Positions 51,092 to 61,200 of a stretch of DNA of 64,000 nt are shown here, piece by piece (positions within the stretch are counted from its first letter, which is position 1; each line of letters opens with the position of its first letter). The translations under genes were made by a program, and so were the position numbers. The stretch comes from Faucicola osloensis_C. Its GTDB lineage: Bacteria; Pseudomonadota; Gammaproteobacteria; Pseudomonadales; Moraxellaceae. The notes below the pieces were generated by a model. It did no database searches. It was given only the letters and a program-made list of their open reading frames with translations, and was not told the DNA's origin. The stretch covers positions 124,001 to 188,000 of the forward strand of contig JABAHL010000001.1 of NCBI GenBank assembly GCA_019353055.1, written 5' to 3'.

Positions 51092-52144
51092 ATGACCACG
51101 CAACGTCTTCCCTTAGTGATTACCTCGGGCGAACCTGCGGGCATCGGCATGGATATCCTGTTGCTGCTTGCTGACAGACAGCAATTAAATCTGCCCAATC
51201 GCGCTGTCATTGTGTTGGCAGATATCAAAGCGCTGCAACAAAGGTATAGTGAGCTCAAACAAAAAGGCGCGATAAAAGGCGGGTTGGTGATTCAACAATT
51301 AGCGATGCATGAGTTACATGAGTTAAAAGATTTACCGCAAATTGCGCAACCATCAGAGCATGACACTATTTTGGTGGTGGATGTGCCAACAGCAGAACCT
51401 GTGGTAGCAGGACAGCTAAATCCGCACAACGCACAAATGGTTATCGCACAGCTGCAACTGGCGCATAAGCTCGCCATCAGCAAACAAGTCGCTGCCATTG
51501 TCACCGCGCCACTGCAAAAATCGGTGATTATGACTGTGTTGCCAGATTTTATGGGGCATACCGAATTTTTTATGCAGCAGTCGGGTCTGGATAAAGTGGT
51601 GATGATGCTTGCCAATAACCTGATGAAAGTGGCATTAGTCACCACCCATTTGCCGTTGCGTGCGGTCGCTGATGCGATTTCCCACGAAGAAGTGGCAAAA
51701 ACCGTCGATATTGTCATTCATGATTGTCAGCAAAAATTTGGTCTCACTCACCCAAAAATATTGGTCTGTGGGCTCAACCCTCATGCTGGGGAAAGCGGCT
51801 ATCTCGGCAGAGAAGAAATTGACATCATCAATCCTGTACTACAACACTATCGCGATCAAGGTATCGATATTAGTTTAGCAATGCCAGCTGATACCTTGTT
51901 TACCCAAAAGTATATCGCCACTGCCGATGCCATTATCGCCATGTATCACGATCAGGGACTGGCACCGCTCAAATCACATGGGTTTGGCGAAACGGTGAAT
52001 ATCACTTTAGGTTTGCCTTATATTCGCACCTCAGTCGATCATGGCACGGCGCTGGATTTGGCAGGGACAGGCAAAGCGAGTACCGATAGCCTGTATCATG
52101 CGATTGACTATGCCAATAACATGGCGACCGCGATTGCCCTCTAA
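51092..52144 (+). CDS. pdxA: 4-hydroxythreonine-4-phosphate dehydrogenase
   Basis: NAD-dependent, metal-dependent oxidative decarboxylase of pyridoxal-phosphate synthesis, yielding 3-amino-2-oxopropyl phosphate. The 350 residues start with PLVITSGEPAGIGMDIL (P-G-E-P-A-G-I-G in the family). Metal-binding His residues lie in F-M-G-H-T-E-F-F, G-L-N-P-H-A-G-E-S-G and A-M-Y-H-D-Q-G-L-A-P-L-K. T-S-V-D-H-G-T-A-L-D-L-A-G is the C-terminal signature. The cofactor made is needed by CysK. The usual neighbours surA and ksgA are not adjacent. The ATG at 51092 has AAAAGG upstream, and a strong terminator follows. Confidence 0.95.
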   Translation: MTTQRLPLVITSGEPAGIGMDILLLLADRQQLNLPNRAVIVLADIKALQQRYSELKQKGAIKGGLVIQQLAMHELHELKDLPQIAQPSEHDTILVVDVPTAEPVVAGQLNPHNAQMVIAQLQLAHKLAISKQVAAIVTAPLQKSVIMTVLPDFMGHTEFFMQQSGLDKVVMMLANNLMKVALVTTHLPLRAVADAISHEEVAKTVDIVIHDCQQKFGLTHPKILVCGLNPHAGESGYLGREEIDIINPVLQHYRDQGIDISLAMPADTLFTQKYIATADAIIAMYHDQGLAPLKSHGFGETVNITLGLPYIRTSVDHGTALDLAGTGKASTDSLYHAIDYANNMATAIAL

Positions 52145-52170
52145 TCATCCTCACCGATAATTACGCTCAC

Positions 52171-52202
52171 AAAAAAGCCAATCGTCACAGATTGGCTTTT
52201 TT
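52171..52202 (+). terminator. Intrinsic terminator of pdxA
   Basis: A perfect 13-bp stem (aaaaaagccaatc / gattggctttttt) with a 6-nt loop lies 26 nt past the pdxA stop. The symmetric A/T ends allow use from the convergent side too. Confidence 0.9.
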
Positions 52203-52272
52203 ATTGGGATGATTTTAAATAGATTTTTAACTACTTTTACCAGCTATTTAATTATTTTAAATAACTGCTTGA

Positions 52273-53085
52273 TTATTTTAAATAACTCGCAGGGTTCACT
52301 GGCGTACCACGATAACGGATTTGGAACTCTACAGCAGGTTGATTCAAATTATTGTCCGTCCCAACGGTACCGATAGTTTGACCCGCTTGCACCGTTTGGC
52401 GCTCTTGTACAGCAAAATTTCCCAAATGCGCATAGGCACTAATGTAGTCGCTGTTGTGCTGAATCAGTATCAATTTGCCATATTCTGGCAAATCACTACC
52501 GACATACAGCACTGTACCTGGCTGGCTGGCGACAACATTTGCGCCCGCTTGTCCGCCAAACCACATACCTAGCGTACCTGTCTGCTGGTTAAACGGTCGC
52601 AATAGATTGCCAGTGGTAGGACGTAACCAACCTTGTGACAAGCTGCTGGTTGGCACGATGACTTGGTTTGGCATCGGTAACGGGGTTGAGGAGTTATTGG
52701 TTTGTCTAGGCGGGTAATAAGTCGGGTTAGACGGGCGGGATGATTGGTTGACCGTCACCGGGCGTATGATTGTTGGGCGATAAGAAGTGGGATTGCTTGC
52801 TGAAGTTAAAATCAAGCGTTGCCCTGGATAAATGGTATAGTTGCTATCGAGCCCATTGAGCGCGCCAACCCGGCGATAATCTAGTCCATAAGTGGTAGCG
52901 ATTTTGCTTAAAGTATCGCCGTTTCTGACAATATAATAGTTGGGCACACCCCGTACATACACAGGGCGCTTATCCACCGTCGCGATCTTCTGTGAAGCAC
53001 AAGCGGTCATCAACACCGCCGTACAGGCTATCGCACTGAGTTTTACCAGTTTAGGCGTGCACAGTGTTTTATAAGTGGCAAACAT
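52273..53085 (-). CDS. NlpD-like lipoprotein with LysM and degenerate LytM (M23) domains
   Basis: A 270-residue envelope lipoprotein. The signal peptide ends at L-M-T-A-C, where the Cys would be lipidated. A LysM peptidoglycan-binding motif follows (NYYIVRNGDTLSKIATTYGL to YTIYPGQRLIL). A Pro/Ser/Asn-rich linker leads to a LytM domain (LRPFNQQTGTLGMWFGG to the end). Zinc ligands are largely missing: G-M-W-F-G-G replaces the H-x3-D site, and A-V-E-F-Q-I-R replaces H-x-H, while Y-A-H-L is kept. So it probably activates amidases, as NlpD and EnvC do, instead of cutting peptidoglycan. The ATG at 53085 is favoured over 53094 and a TTG at 53112 because AGGA lies 9 nt ahead. The rpoS/surE context of classical nlpD is absent. 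Confidence 0.87.
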   Translation of the reverse strand: MFATYKTLCTPKLVKLSAIACTAVLMTACASQKIATVDKRPVYVRGVPNYYIVRNGDTLSKIATTYGLDYRRVGALNGLDSNYTIYPGQRLILTSASNPTSYRPTIIRPVTVNQSSRPSNPTYYPPRQTNNSSTPLPMPNQVIVPTSSLSQGWLRPTTGNLLRPFNQQTGTLGMWFGGQAGANVVASQPGTVLYVGSDLPEYGKLILIQHNSDYISAYAHLGNFAVQERQTVQAGQTIGTVGTDNNLNQPAVEFQIRYRGTPVNPASYLK

Positions 53086-53347
53086 AGCAGTCATTCCTAG
53101 CAAGTGATACAAAAAAAATTACAACAAGTCAGGGTATAGTAACTAACTTTTAACCACTTACAAAGTAACTGAAGTTAACAACAACGTTTCTTTGCCAAAC
53201 GATAACAAATAGCAACACTTTGGACTCAAATGAAAAAATGGCGCAAAACCCCTTATTTATCCATTGTTTGCCATCCATCTGTTGCCTAGCATTGCTAGCT
53301 ATCTGTGCTAAATATCTAACGGAGTGATTAAATAGGGCGATAGAGTG

Positions 53348-54670
53348 TTATTCATGGATCATAATGGGCTTGGCAGGGCTATATTTTTTTAATTTTAAAA
53401 ATAACCAAATACCCATGACCAAATTAATCACCCCGACAATCGCAAATAGCATCGGCAGGCTCACGTTAACTAGCGTCAAACAAACAATCGAAAAAATCGC
53501 TGAACCTACCATAAATACGGCATTTAAAATATTGTTGGCACCAATAATGCGAGCACGGCTGGTTTCCGGTGAATAAGCTTGCATATAAGCATATAAAGGT
53601 ACGATATAAATACCGCCTGAGAAACCCAATAAAAACAAATCGACAAACACACGCATAGCACCCTGCGTGGCAAAAATCATACCGATACTATAGTGCGCAT
53701 TATTGGCGAGTGGCGGCAAATGCATCGCTGAAAGCGTGAAATACAAGTCAATCGCAAAAATCGTCAATCCTGCAATCCCAAAGGGCAATAGCTTTAAACT
53801 CACTTGGTTTTTGGTCAGCGTTTTACATAGCAGTGAGCCGAGCGCCGTACCGACAGAAAACAGCGTTAATAAAAATATCACGACGCTTTCATCGCCTAGC
53901 AAAATAGACTTGCTAAATTCAGGTACTTGGGTCAAAAACGTGGCACCATAAAACCAAAACCAACTATTACCCAAAATGGTAAACCACATAATCGGCAAAC
54001 GATATAGATTGGCAATGGTTTTCCAGCTAGTACGAAAGATATTCCAGTCGATGGTCAAATCAGGCTGTGGGGCAGTCATGATGGGAATAAACCGAGAAGC
54101 CAAGTAGCCAATAATCGCTACAAAAACCGTCACCCCAGATATCCAAAATAGCGGACTATCTAACTTCATCAATACGCCAGCCAGCATCATCCCTGTCAAA
54201 ATAGCCAGTGACGTGCCCATTTGAAACAGCCCATTGGCACCTACCAGCTCATCGGTGGTCATAGCTTGGGGTAGATAAGCATATTTAATAGGACCAAAAA
54301 ACGTCGAATGGGTACCCATCAAAAATAACGCAACAAATAATAGCGGATAAATCTCAAACACAAACCCAAATGCGGCAACTACCATAATCACGATTTCAAG
54401 GATTTTAATCAGCCTTGTCAGCCAAGATTTTTCATATTTATCAGCAATTTGCCCCGCCAAGGCGGAAAACAAAAAAAACGGCAATACAAATAGCATCGCC
54501 GCCAGATTGTTGAGCAAACTAACACGCATCCCCAATTTTGCCGCTGCCATAAAGGTCAGTACTAAAATCAAACCTTGCTTAAATACATTGTCATTAAATG
54601 CCCCTAAAAACTGGGTGGCAAACATGGCGCTAAACCGTTTGTATTTAAAAAGCGCAAATTGGGTACTCAT
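53348..54670 (-). CDS. MFS transporter, LplT/Aas-type
   Basis: A 440-residue, 12-helix major facilitator. The start FALFKYKRFSAMFATQFLGA, with F-N-D-N-V-F-K, and the segment GTHSTFFGPIKYAYLPQAM are the marks of the lysophospholipid carrier LplT and of the carrier half of fused Aas proteins. These flip lysophospholipids to the inner leaflet for re-acylation. The acyltransferase/synthetase half is not next to it. The frame opens at a TTG (54676); the ATG at 54670 has AGGA at the right spacing. About 260 nt of AT-rich DNA separate it from the NlpD-like gene, with no structure seen there. It is divergent from tamA. An exact substrate cannot be claimed. Confidence 0.82.
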   Translation of the reverse strand: MSTQFALFKYKRFSAMFATQFLGAFNDNVFKQGLILVLTFMAAAKLGMRVSLLNNLAAMLFVLPFFLFSALAGQIADKYEKSWLTRLIKILEIVIMVVAAFGFVFEIYPLLFVALFLMGTHSTFFGPIKYAYLPQAMTTDELVGANGLFQMGTSLAILTGMMLAGVLMKLDSPLFWISGVTVFVAIIGYLASRFIPIMTAPQPDLTIDWNIFRTSWKTIANLYRLPIMWFTILGNSWFWFYGATFLTQVPEFSKSILLGDESVVIFLLTLFSVGTALGSLLCKTLTKNQVSLKLLPFGIAGLTIFAIDLYFTLSAMHLPPLANNAHYSIGMIFATQGAMRVFVDLFLLGFSGGIYIVPLYAYMQAYSPETSRARIIGANNILNAVFMVGSAIFSIVCLTLVNVSLPMLFAIVGVINLVMGIWLFLKLKKYSPAKPIMIHE

Positions 54671-54799
54671 GAGCAATCCTAGAAATGTCTGATGATGACT
54701 ATCTTAACAAATATTTTACAAAGGGTTGCGAAAATGTTTGGTTAGTAAAATGTTTATGCTAAAATCGCCTAGTGCTCGCTCAAGGATTTGATTTTTATC

Positions 54800-57700
54800 A
54801 TGAAACCAATAAATTTGCTACCCTATCGTCCATCAACCGCATTGACCGATAACCCATTTAGTTTTTTTCATGCCATTTCTCCACTGTCATCAAATCCTTG
54901 TCCGTCAAATCCTCGTCAAAGCCCCGCCCAGTCTAGCGTATCAAACCATTCGCTGTTTCGCTTGACCCCCATACGTTTGGCGATTGCTTTGGTTAGTGTC
55001 GGTATGGTGCCTGCTTGGGGGGCACAAACGCCGATAATGTCAGCTACTGTTAGTAGTTCAGCTAACAGCTCAGCGACGAATAGCACGCTAACTACTAACA
55101 GCGCAGCGCAGAACACTGCCAATGACAGCAAGGGCACCACGGCAATGCAAAATGCCACGCCTGCGGCAGCTGCGCAAGACAGTATCGCTACTGATGCCAA
55201 CACTGCTCAGCCTTATCTGTATCAACTCAATCAGCAGCGTGTTGAAGATAAAATTGGTCAACAACTCGATAATCAGACCTTGGCAGACTTTAATAATTTT
55301 AACCAACCTGTGGCGACGTTGAAACAAAACCAACCTAGTGTCGGCTACAGTAAGGCATTAGACCAAGCAACACCGCAGTCGGTTGCCAATCAAATCAACA
55401 ATAGCAAGCCTGCACCCGTAAATACCCAATCACAATCCCAAGCACAAATCACTGAGCAGCTAACCACCGAAAAACAGAATTTCGACGCGATTAATCAAAA
55501 GGTGAGCGAGCAAACCAATTTATCTAATCAAAATATCGCTAACCAAAATATTGCTAATCAGAATCTTAGTAATCAAGGCGTCGCCAATGATGCCAGTAAT
55601 ATCAAATCCACCGACACCATCAATCCAAATGATTACTTGCCCGCCTATCAACAACAAACAGCAGCATTGACCACCCCACAAGCCAATTCAACCGTGACCG
55701 CAGAGTCGCAAGGCATTGTGGCGCGTTTGAAGAACAAAATCATTGGTCGCGGCGAAGGGCTAAACTATATTGATATCAGCTTTGCCAATGCAGATCCCAA
55801 ACTTGAGCCTGCGCGCAATATCAAAGCGGCATTGGAAAAAGTGACCGTCGAATCGGTGTCGGATTTTAATGCCAGTGTAAACAAATTACGCCAAATTGCC
55901 AAAGATGCGGCAGAGGCGGTGGGTTTTTATGACACTAAAATCGCTTTTAAACATTTAGGCAAAGACAATATCCAAGTCAGCTTAGAGGTCGGTAAACCCG
56001 TCATCGTGCAAAATCGCATCATTGATATCCGTGGTGAAGGCGGGGAAGGCGATAACGCGCTGCCGGTGTATCCTGTGATTGAAAAAGAAATTCCGCCCAA
56101 AGAAGGGGATGTGTTCAGTCATGGTATCTATAAAGCCGCAAAGGCCACGATTGAAGGCGTCGCGCAGACCAATGGTTACTTCGATGCCAAATGGCTTAAT
56201 AGTTCGGTAGATATTATTTTGCCGGACAATACCGCCGATGTTGACCTAATTTATGACACAAAGACTCGCTATCACTTTGATGATGTGAAGATATATAGCA
56301 TTGATAAACAAGGCAATTTGACCGATGACCCCGACAAACTGCCTTTAAAGCCAAAGCTGCTCAAAGCCTTAATGACGTACCAAAAAGGTGATGCCTACTA
56401 TCAACCCTTTGTCAGCGAATTTACCAACAACTTGACTGCCACCCGTTATTTTAATGGGGTGGATGTAGATGTCATCATGCCATCGGACGAAGCAGCAAGC
56501 GATATCGCATTTGAACAATCGGGCGCGGCGACGCTCAGCAATGCCAACAGCAGTAATACCACAGCCGACAATACCGCGGACACTTCTGATACATCCGCCG
56601 GTATTTTACCTACCAATTCAACCGATCAAAGTCTCGCATCTCAAAGCAACTCCGCTCAAAGCAACTCAGCTCAAAGTAGCTCATCTGAACTTCAATCCGG
56701 AGGTACTGTCGATAGCACGACGCAAAAAACCGTCAATCAGGTGCAAGACCCCAATGATATCGCGCCGATTCAATTTGAGGTCGATGATTCGACCGAACAA
56801 CGTCTCAATGCCATCAGCCGAAAAGCCAAAAATTTATTGGCCGCACCCGAAGATATGGAGTTATCACCCGAGGCTGAAAATAAAAGTAAAAATCCGCTGG
56901 TGGTCATTGCCAATGCGGTCAGTAAAACGGCAAAAAAACTCGATAAAGACAAAGACTTACCCATCAAACCACGAGAAGACCAAGTCATACCAAAGCTCAC
57001 GCCACGACAAGTGTATGAAAGAAAGCAAATCCCAACCTATGTGGTACTCAATGCCACCAAGCCCCATGAGGCACAAGTGGGTTTGGGTTATGAAACTGAC
57101 GTAGGCGTGCGCTTGACCGGTAAATACCAAAATAACTTGGTTAACCGAAGTGGCTTGCAGACTGGGGCATCAGTGGCGTTATCCAAAGTCGATCAAGCGG
57201 TGGAGTTTAATGCCAGTTTACCCTACAAGCATCCCCTCAACGATAAGCTGACAGGCACAGTCGGCTATCAGCACAAAGAAGTTGATGACCTAGTCAACAC
57301 CTTTGAAGCGGACACGGTCTATGCCAGTATCGCCCGCAATATTTATCATGATAGTGGTTGGAATCGTACCTATTCACTGCGCTACCGCGGCGATAAATTG
57401 ACCGTCGACCCTGAAAAATATAGCACTGATAGCTTGCCTTATCCTTTTAACAACTACGCATCGGATTATACCCAACAAGCCTTGTTAGCGGGTTATGCAA
57501 TCAATAAAACGGTAGCAGACAATATGCTGACGCCAACGTGGGGTTATAGCCAACGTTATTCGCTTGAAGTCGGTGCTAAAGGGGCGCTGAGTGACACCAA
57601 TATGGCCATTCTACGTGCGGGTGGTACGGGGATGTATACCTTTGGCAAAGATAACAAACAACAAGTGATCGGACGACTGGATTTGGGTTATCTATATAGC

Positions 57701-58072
57701 GGTGATTTTTATGATGTGCCTTATCGTTCACGCTTTTTTGCAGGCGGTGATTCTAGTATCCGCGGCTACAATACCGATAGTTTAGGACCGACCTATGGCG
57801 GCGAAAATTTCTTAGTCGGCGGTGATGCCTTAGCGGTAGGGTCGGCAGAGTATAACTATGAGTTTAGACCGAGCTTTCGTGGCGCTGTGTTTACTGATTT
57901 TGGTAATGCTTATGATACAACGGGCGAATATGATAATGCAACGGCGGTCAGTATCGGTACAGGTATCCGCTGGCAATCACCGATAGGCTTAGTACGACTC
58001 GATGTGGCAAAAGGTCTGACAGGCGATAACAACGATGTGCGTTTACATTTCTTTATCGGTTCACCGCTATAA
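54800..58072 (+). CDS. tamA: Omp85-family assembly factor TamA with large low-complexity insertions
   Basis: Outer-membrane half of the translocation and assembly module, partner of TamB. The 1090 residues compare with about 580 for E. coli TamA. An unusual N-terminus of about 50 residues precedes a signal-like hydrophobic stretch (about 52-75, ending W-G-A). A Thr/Asn/Gln/Ser-rich stretch follows to about residue 315, including N-Q-N-I-A-N-Q-N-L-S-N-Q repeats near 243. POTRA domains begin at G-L-N-Y-I-D-I-S-F. A second insertion (about 562-660, S-N-S-A-Q repeats) separates POTRA from the barrel. The barrel (from about 760) has the Omp85 motif F-F-A-G-G-D-S-S-I-R-G-Y and ends F-F-I-G-S-P-L. 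The ATG at 54800 is chosen over a TTG at 54788. Confidence 0.9.
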   Translation: MKPINLLPYRPSTALTDNPFSFFHAISPLSSNPCPSNPRQSPAQSSVSNHSLFRLTPIRLAIALVSVGMVPAWGAQTPIMSATVSSSANSSATNSTLTTNSAAQNTANDSKGTTAMQNATPAAAAQDSIATDANTAQPYLYQLNQQRVEDKIGQQLDNQTLADFNNFNQPVATLKQNQPSVGYSKALDQATPQSVANQINNSKPAPVNTQSQSQAQITEQLTTEKQNFDAINQKVSEQTNLSNQNIANQNIANQNLSNQGVANDASNIKSTDTINPNDYLPAYQQQTAALTTPQANSTVTAESQGIVARLKNKIIGRGEGLNYIDISFANADPKLEPARNIKAALEKVTVESVSDFNASVNKLRQIAKDAAEAVGFYDTKIAFKHLGKDNIQVSLEVGKPVIVQNRIIDIRGEGGEGDNALPVYPVIEKEIPPKEGDVFSHGIYKAAKATIEGVAQTNGYFDAKWLNSSVDIILPDNTADVDLIYDTKTRYHFDDVKIYSIDKQGNLTDDPDKLPLKPKLLKALMTYQKGDAYYQPFVSEFTNNLTATRYFNGVDVDVIMPSDEAASDIAFEQSGAATLSNANSSNTTADNTADTSDTSAGILPTNSTDQSLASQSNSAQSNSAQSSSSELQSGGTVDSTTQKTVNQVQDPNDIAPIQFEVDDSTEQRLNAISRKAKNLLAAPEDMELSPEAENKSKNPLVVIANAVSKTAKKLDKDKDLPIKPREDQVIPKLTPRQVYERKQIPTYVVLNATKPHEAQVGLGYETDVGVRLTGKYQNNLVNRSGLQTGASVALSKVDQAVEFNASLPYKHPLNDKLTGTVGYQHKEVDDLVNTFEADTVYASIARNIYHDSGWNRTYSLRYRGDKLTVDPEKYSTDSLPYPFNNYASDYTQQALLAGYAINKTVADNMLTPTWGYSQRYSLEVGAKGALSDTNMAILRAGGTGMYTFGKDNKQQVIGRLDLGYLYSGDFYDVPYRSRFFAGGDSSIRGYNTDSLGPTYGGENFLVGGDALAVGSAEYNYEFRPSFRGAVFTDFGNAYDTTGEYDNATAVSIGTGIRWQSPIGLVRLDVAKGLTGDNNDVRLHFFIGSPL

Positions 58073-58232
58073 TAGTTTGGCTAAAAACCACGGCATTATT
58101 TTGTGCAAAGTTTTTAGTTAAGATTTTTGGATAAAACTTTGCTAGTATGTAAGGTTTATCCAATATACCGCCCATATACAGCGCATACAACCTGTGTTTT
58201 TGTAGTTAGCCAACGATTGATTTGCGATATTA

Positions 58233-61200
58233 ATGAAAGACGATAATAACAACGACTCATTGCCCGAAGATGGCACCAAGCCTGACGATAAATCGTTGGT
58301 AGATAATGACCTAGACGCTAAACTAAACGCTACAAATCTAAACGGTGAAGATTTAGACCCAGCAAAAAAAGAGGCGGGTTGGCTTCGACACTGGTATCGG
58401 CAGGGTTTTGTCACCAAAATTGTGATGGTGTTAGTCGTTATTTTGATTGCAATTTTATTAGGGGCTTATTATGCCGTCGGCACCCCATGGGGTACACGGT
58501 TACTTATCAATGCCATCGTTCAACAAACAGGTATCAGCCTAACATACGGCAAAGGCAATCTTCGCGATGGCATTTGGGTTTACGATCTTAAAATTCCTAG
58601 TAAACCGCCAAAAAATTATGTTGAAGTCACCGTTGATAAAGCTTATGTCAAAATTGGCTGGCGCGCCCTCATCAACAAAGAAGTACATTTGCGTGAAGCC
58701 AACATCAATCGCATGGTCATCACCTATAAAAAACCCCCTTCCAATAAACCTTTTAATTACCCACGCATTGCATTGCCTGTTAACTTAACCTTAGATGATG
58801 TAAAAGCAAATTTAGTTCGCTATCAGCAAGTGACCCGCGACCCCATCGATTTTAAACAAGCGCATATCCAAAATTTTACTTGGTATGATACCCAAATCAC
58901 GGTTGGCGAAGGCAAATTGGCGTATAACAATTTATTAAGCGCTGATAAAATCAAAGGCAAAATTGACCTGCAACAGGATTATCCGCTGGATGTGACAGGA
59001 CTGGTCATCATCAATTCACTGTCAAAAGTGTATGTCGATGCGCTTGATACCCATGCCACAGGCAGTTTGAAATTTTTGACCGCGGATATAAAAAGTAAAT
59101 ACAATAAATCGGATGTTACTGGGCATGTAACGGCGCAGCCGATGGATAAAAACGCGCCATTTAATGCCAAACTTGAATGGAAAGATGTGTTATTGCCCTA
59201 TGCCACCAGTCAAAACATCCATCTAAAAAATGGCTTAGCGACCGCGACAGGGGTGACCAATAATATCCAGCTGCGCATCAATACCGATTTGACCGCCAAA
59301 GATATCCCCAATGGGCATTATCAAGGCCGCGGCGTGATTGCCAATCAAAAACTTAGCATCGAATACCTCACCGCTAAAGTCGCGCAAGGCACATTGATGA
59401 GTCAAGGCACGATTGATTGGCATGACCGCACCCGTATTGCCCTGATGAATACGGGTAATGGCTTTAAGATTCGTCAGTTGTTGCCAAAAGACATCGCTCC
59501 CTATGCACCAGAGACCTTAACAGGCAAACTGGGCATTGTCTATGATGTGGCAACCGATAAATTGCCGATGCAAGTACGGGCAAATCTGCGCCAAGATGAT
59601 GGTGAAATTATCAATGCCGATATCCGACAAGCCAAAGGCAACCATAAACCTTATACTATCGATGCCAATTGGCAACGGCTGATACGTCACAATTTACCGA
59701 GCATTGGCGAGCTTAACAGTCCCAATGGCAAAGCGCAGGTGATTTTTCAGCCGGCAGACGGCAAGCGACCCAGCAGTGTACAAGCGCAAGTCAATGCCAA
59801 TATACTAAAGCTCAATCAAGCCCCAAGCGGTAATTATCAAGTCAATGTCAACAAAACAGGTCAGATAGTTGACATCACTCAATTGCTGTATCAAGGCGTG
59901 GCAGGTAATTTGGCAGGTAATGGTAAAATTAAACTAGCCAGCGGCAATCAGCCGTTAGCTTGGCAAATCAATGCCAAAACCAACCATTTAAATGCCCACA
60001 GCATTTTAAATAGCATCCCGCTGCAAGACTTGACAGGCAATGTGGTTGCCAGTGGCACCCTGCAACAGCTCCGTCAAGCCAATCAAGCCTTGTTGAACCG
60101 TCATGATGTCATCATCAACCAAATTGACATGACAGGGGATTTATTGGGCGCTAATAACAGCAAAAAACACTTAGCGTTAAAAGGCGCGGGCAAAGTACGT
60201 GCCGATGTACTGGGCAATAAGTTATCTTATATCGCCGCCAAATTTGATGGTAGCCTCAATGCGCCAAACGTACCCGCAGGCTCGTTTAAATTTGATATTG
60301 CAGGCACACCCAAGCAGCTCAAAATTAATCAATTTAGTCATCAAGGCAAAGAAGGCTATATCAATGCCAACGGTAGCATTGATATGACCAATGGTGTCGG
60401 CTGGCGTATCAATGCCGATATGAAAAATTTTAATGCCAGCTATTTTGTGCCAAGTTTGCCAAGCCAAATCACCGGCACCATCAATACCGATGGCTACTGG
60501 CGGGCAGGCGCTCAGTACATTCATATCGCCAATATGAACCTCAAAGGCAGACTAAAAAACCAACCATTATTGGCAACAGGTCAATTGACGGCAAAACTGA
60601 ATTTGCCAAAAGACCTAAGCACGCTGCGCCAAGTCATTGAAAATAGCGCCAATAGTCAAAAATACGGACAAATCCGCCGTCTTATTGAAAGTCTGCAAGC
60701 CAATAATCTACTGGTGCAATGGGGTAGCAATCGTATCACCGCCAATGGCAACCAAAACCAACTGGTGACCAGTGTCGATATCAGCACACTCAATCAGCTC
60801 ATGCCGCAGCTAAAAGGTATTGCCAAAGGCGGTATTGTCTTAACTCAAGATAACAACCAAGCACTGCCTAATATCTATGTGGATTTAGTCGGGCGTAACA
60901 TTTCATTGCCAAACTTTGTGGTACTCGATGCCAAAGTCACCGGCAAATTGGTCAATCTTGCCAAATCACCCAGCCAGTTGCAATTGACTGCAACGGGTAT
61001 CAACATCGCCAATCAACCGCTGCGCTCTTTGCAACTGTATTTTAACGGTACTCAAGACAATCACACCTTGGATGTCAAAGCAGATAGTACCAAAGGACAA
61101 GTACAAGCGACGCTCAAAGGTCGTATCGATCTTGCCAAAAAACAGTGGTCGGGTATGCTCGGTAATGGACAAATTGGTACCAAATATGCCAAGCTGCAAC

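Noticed and set aside
56469..57104. 211-codon open frame within tamA on the same strand
   Set aside because: It lies in another frame of the low-complexity and linker part of tamA, and its basic Arg/Pro-rich product looks non-biological.
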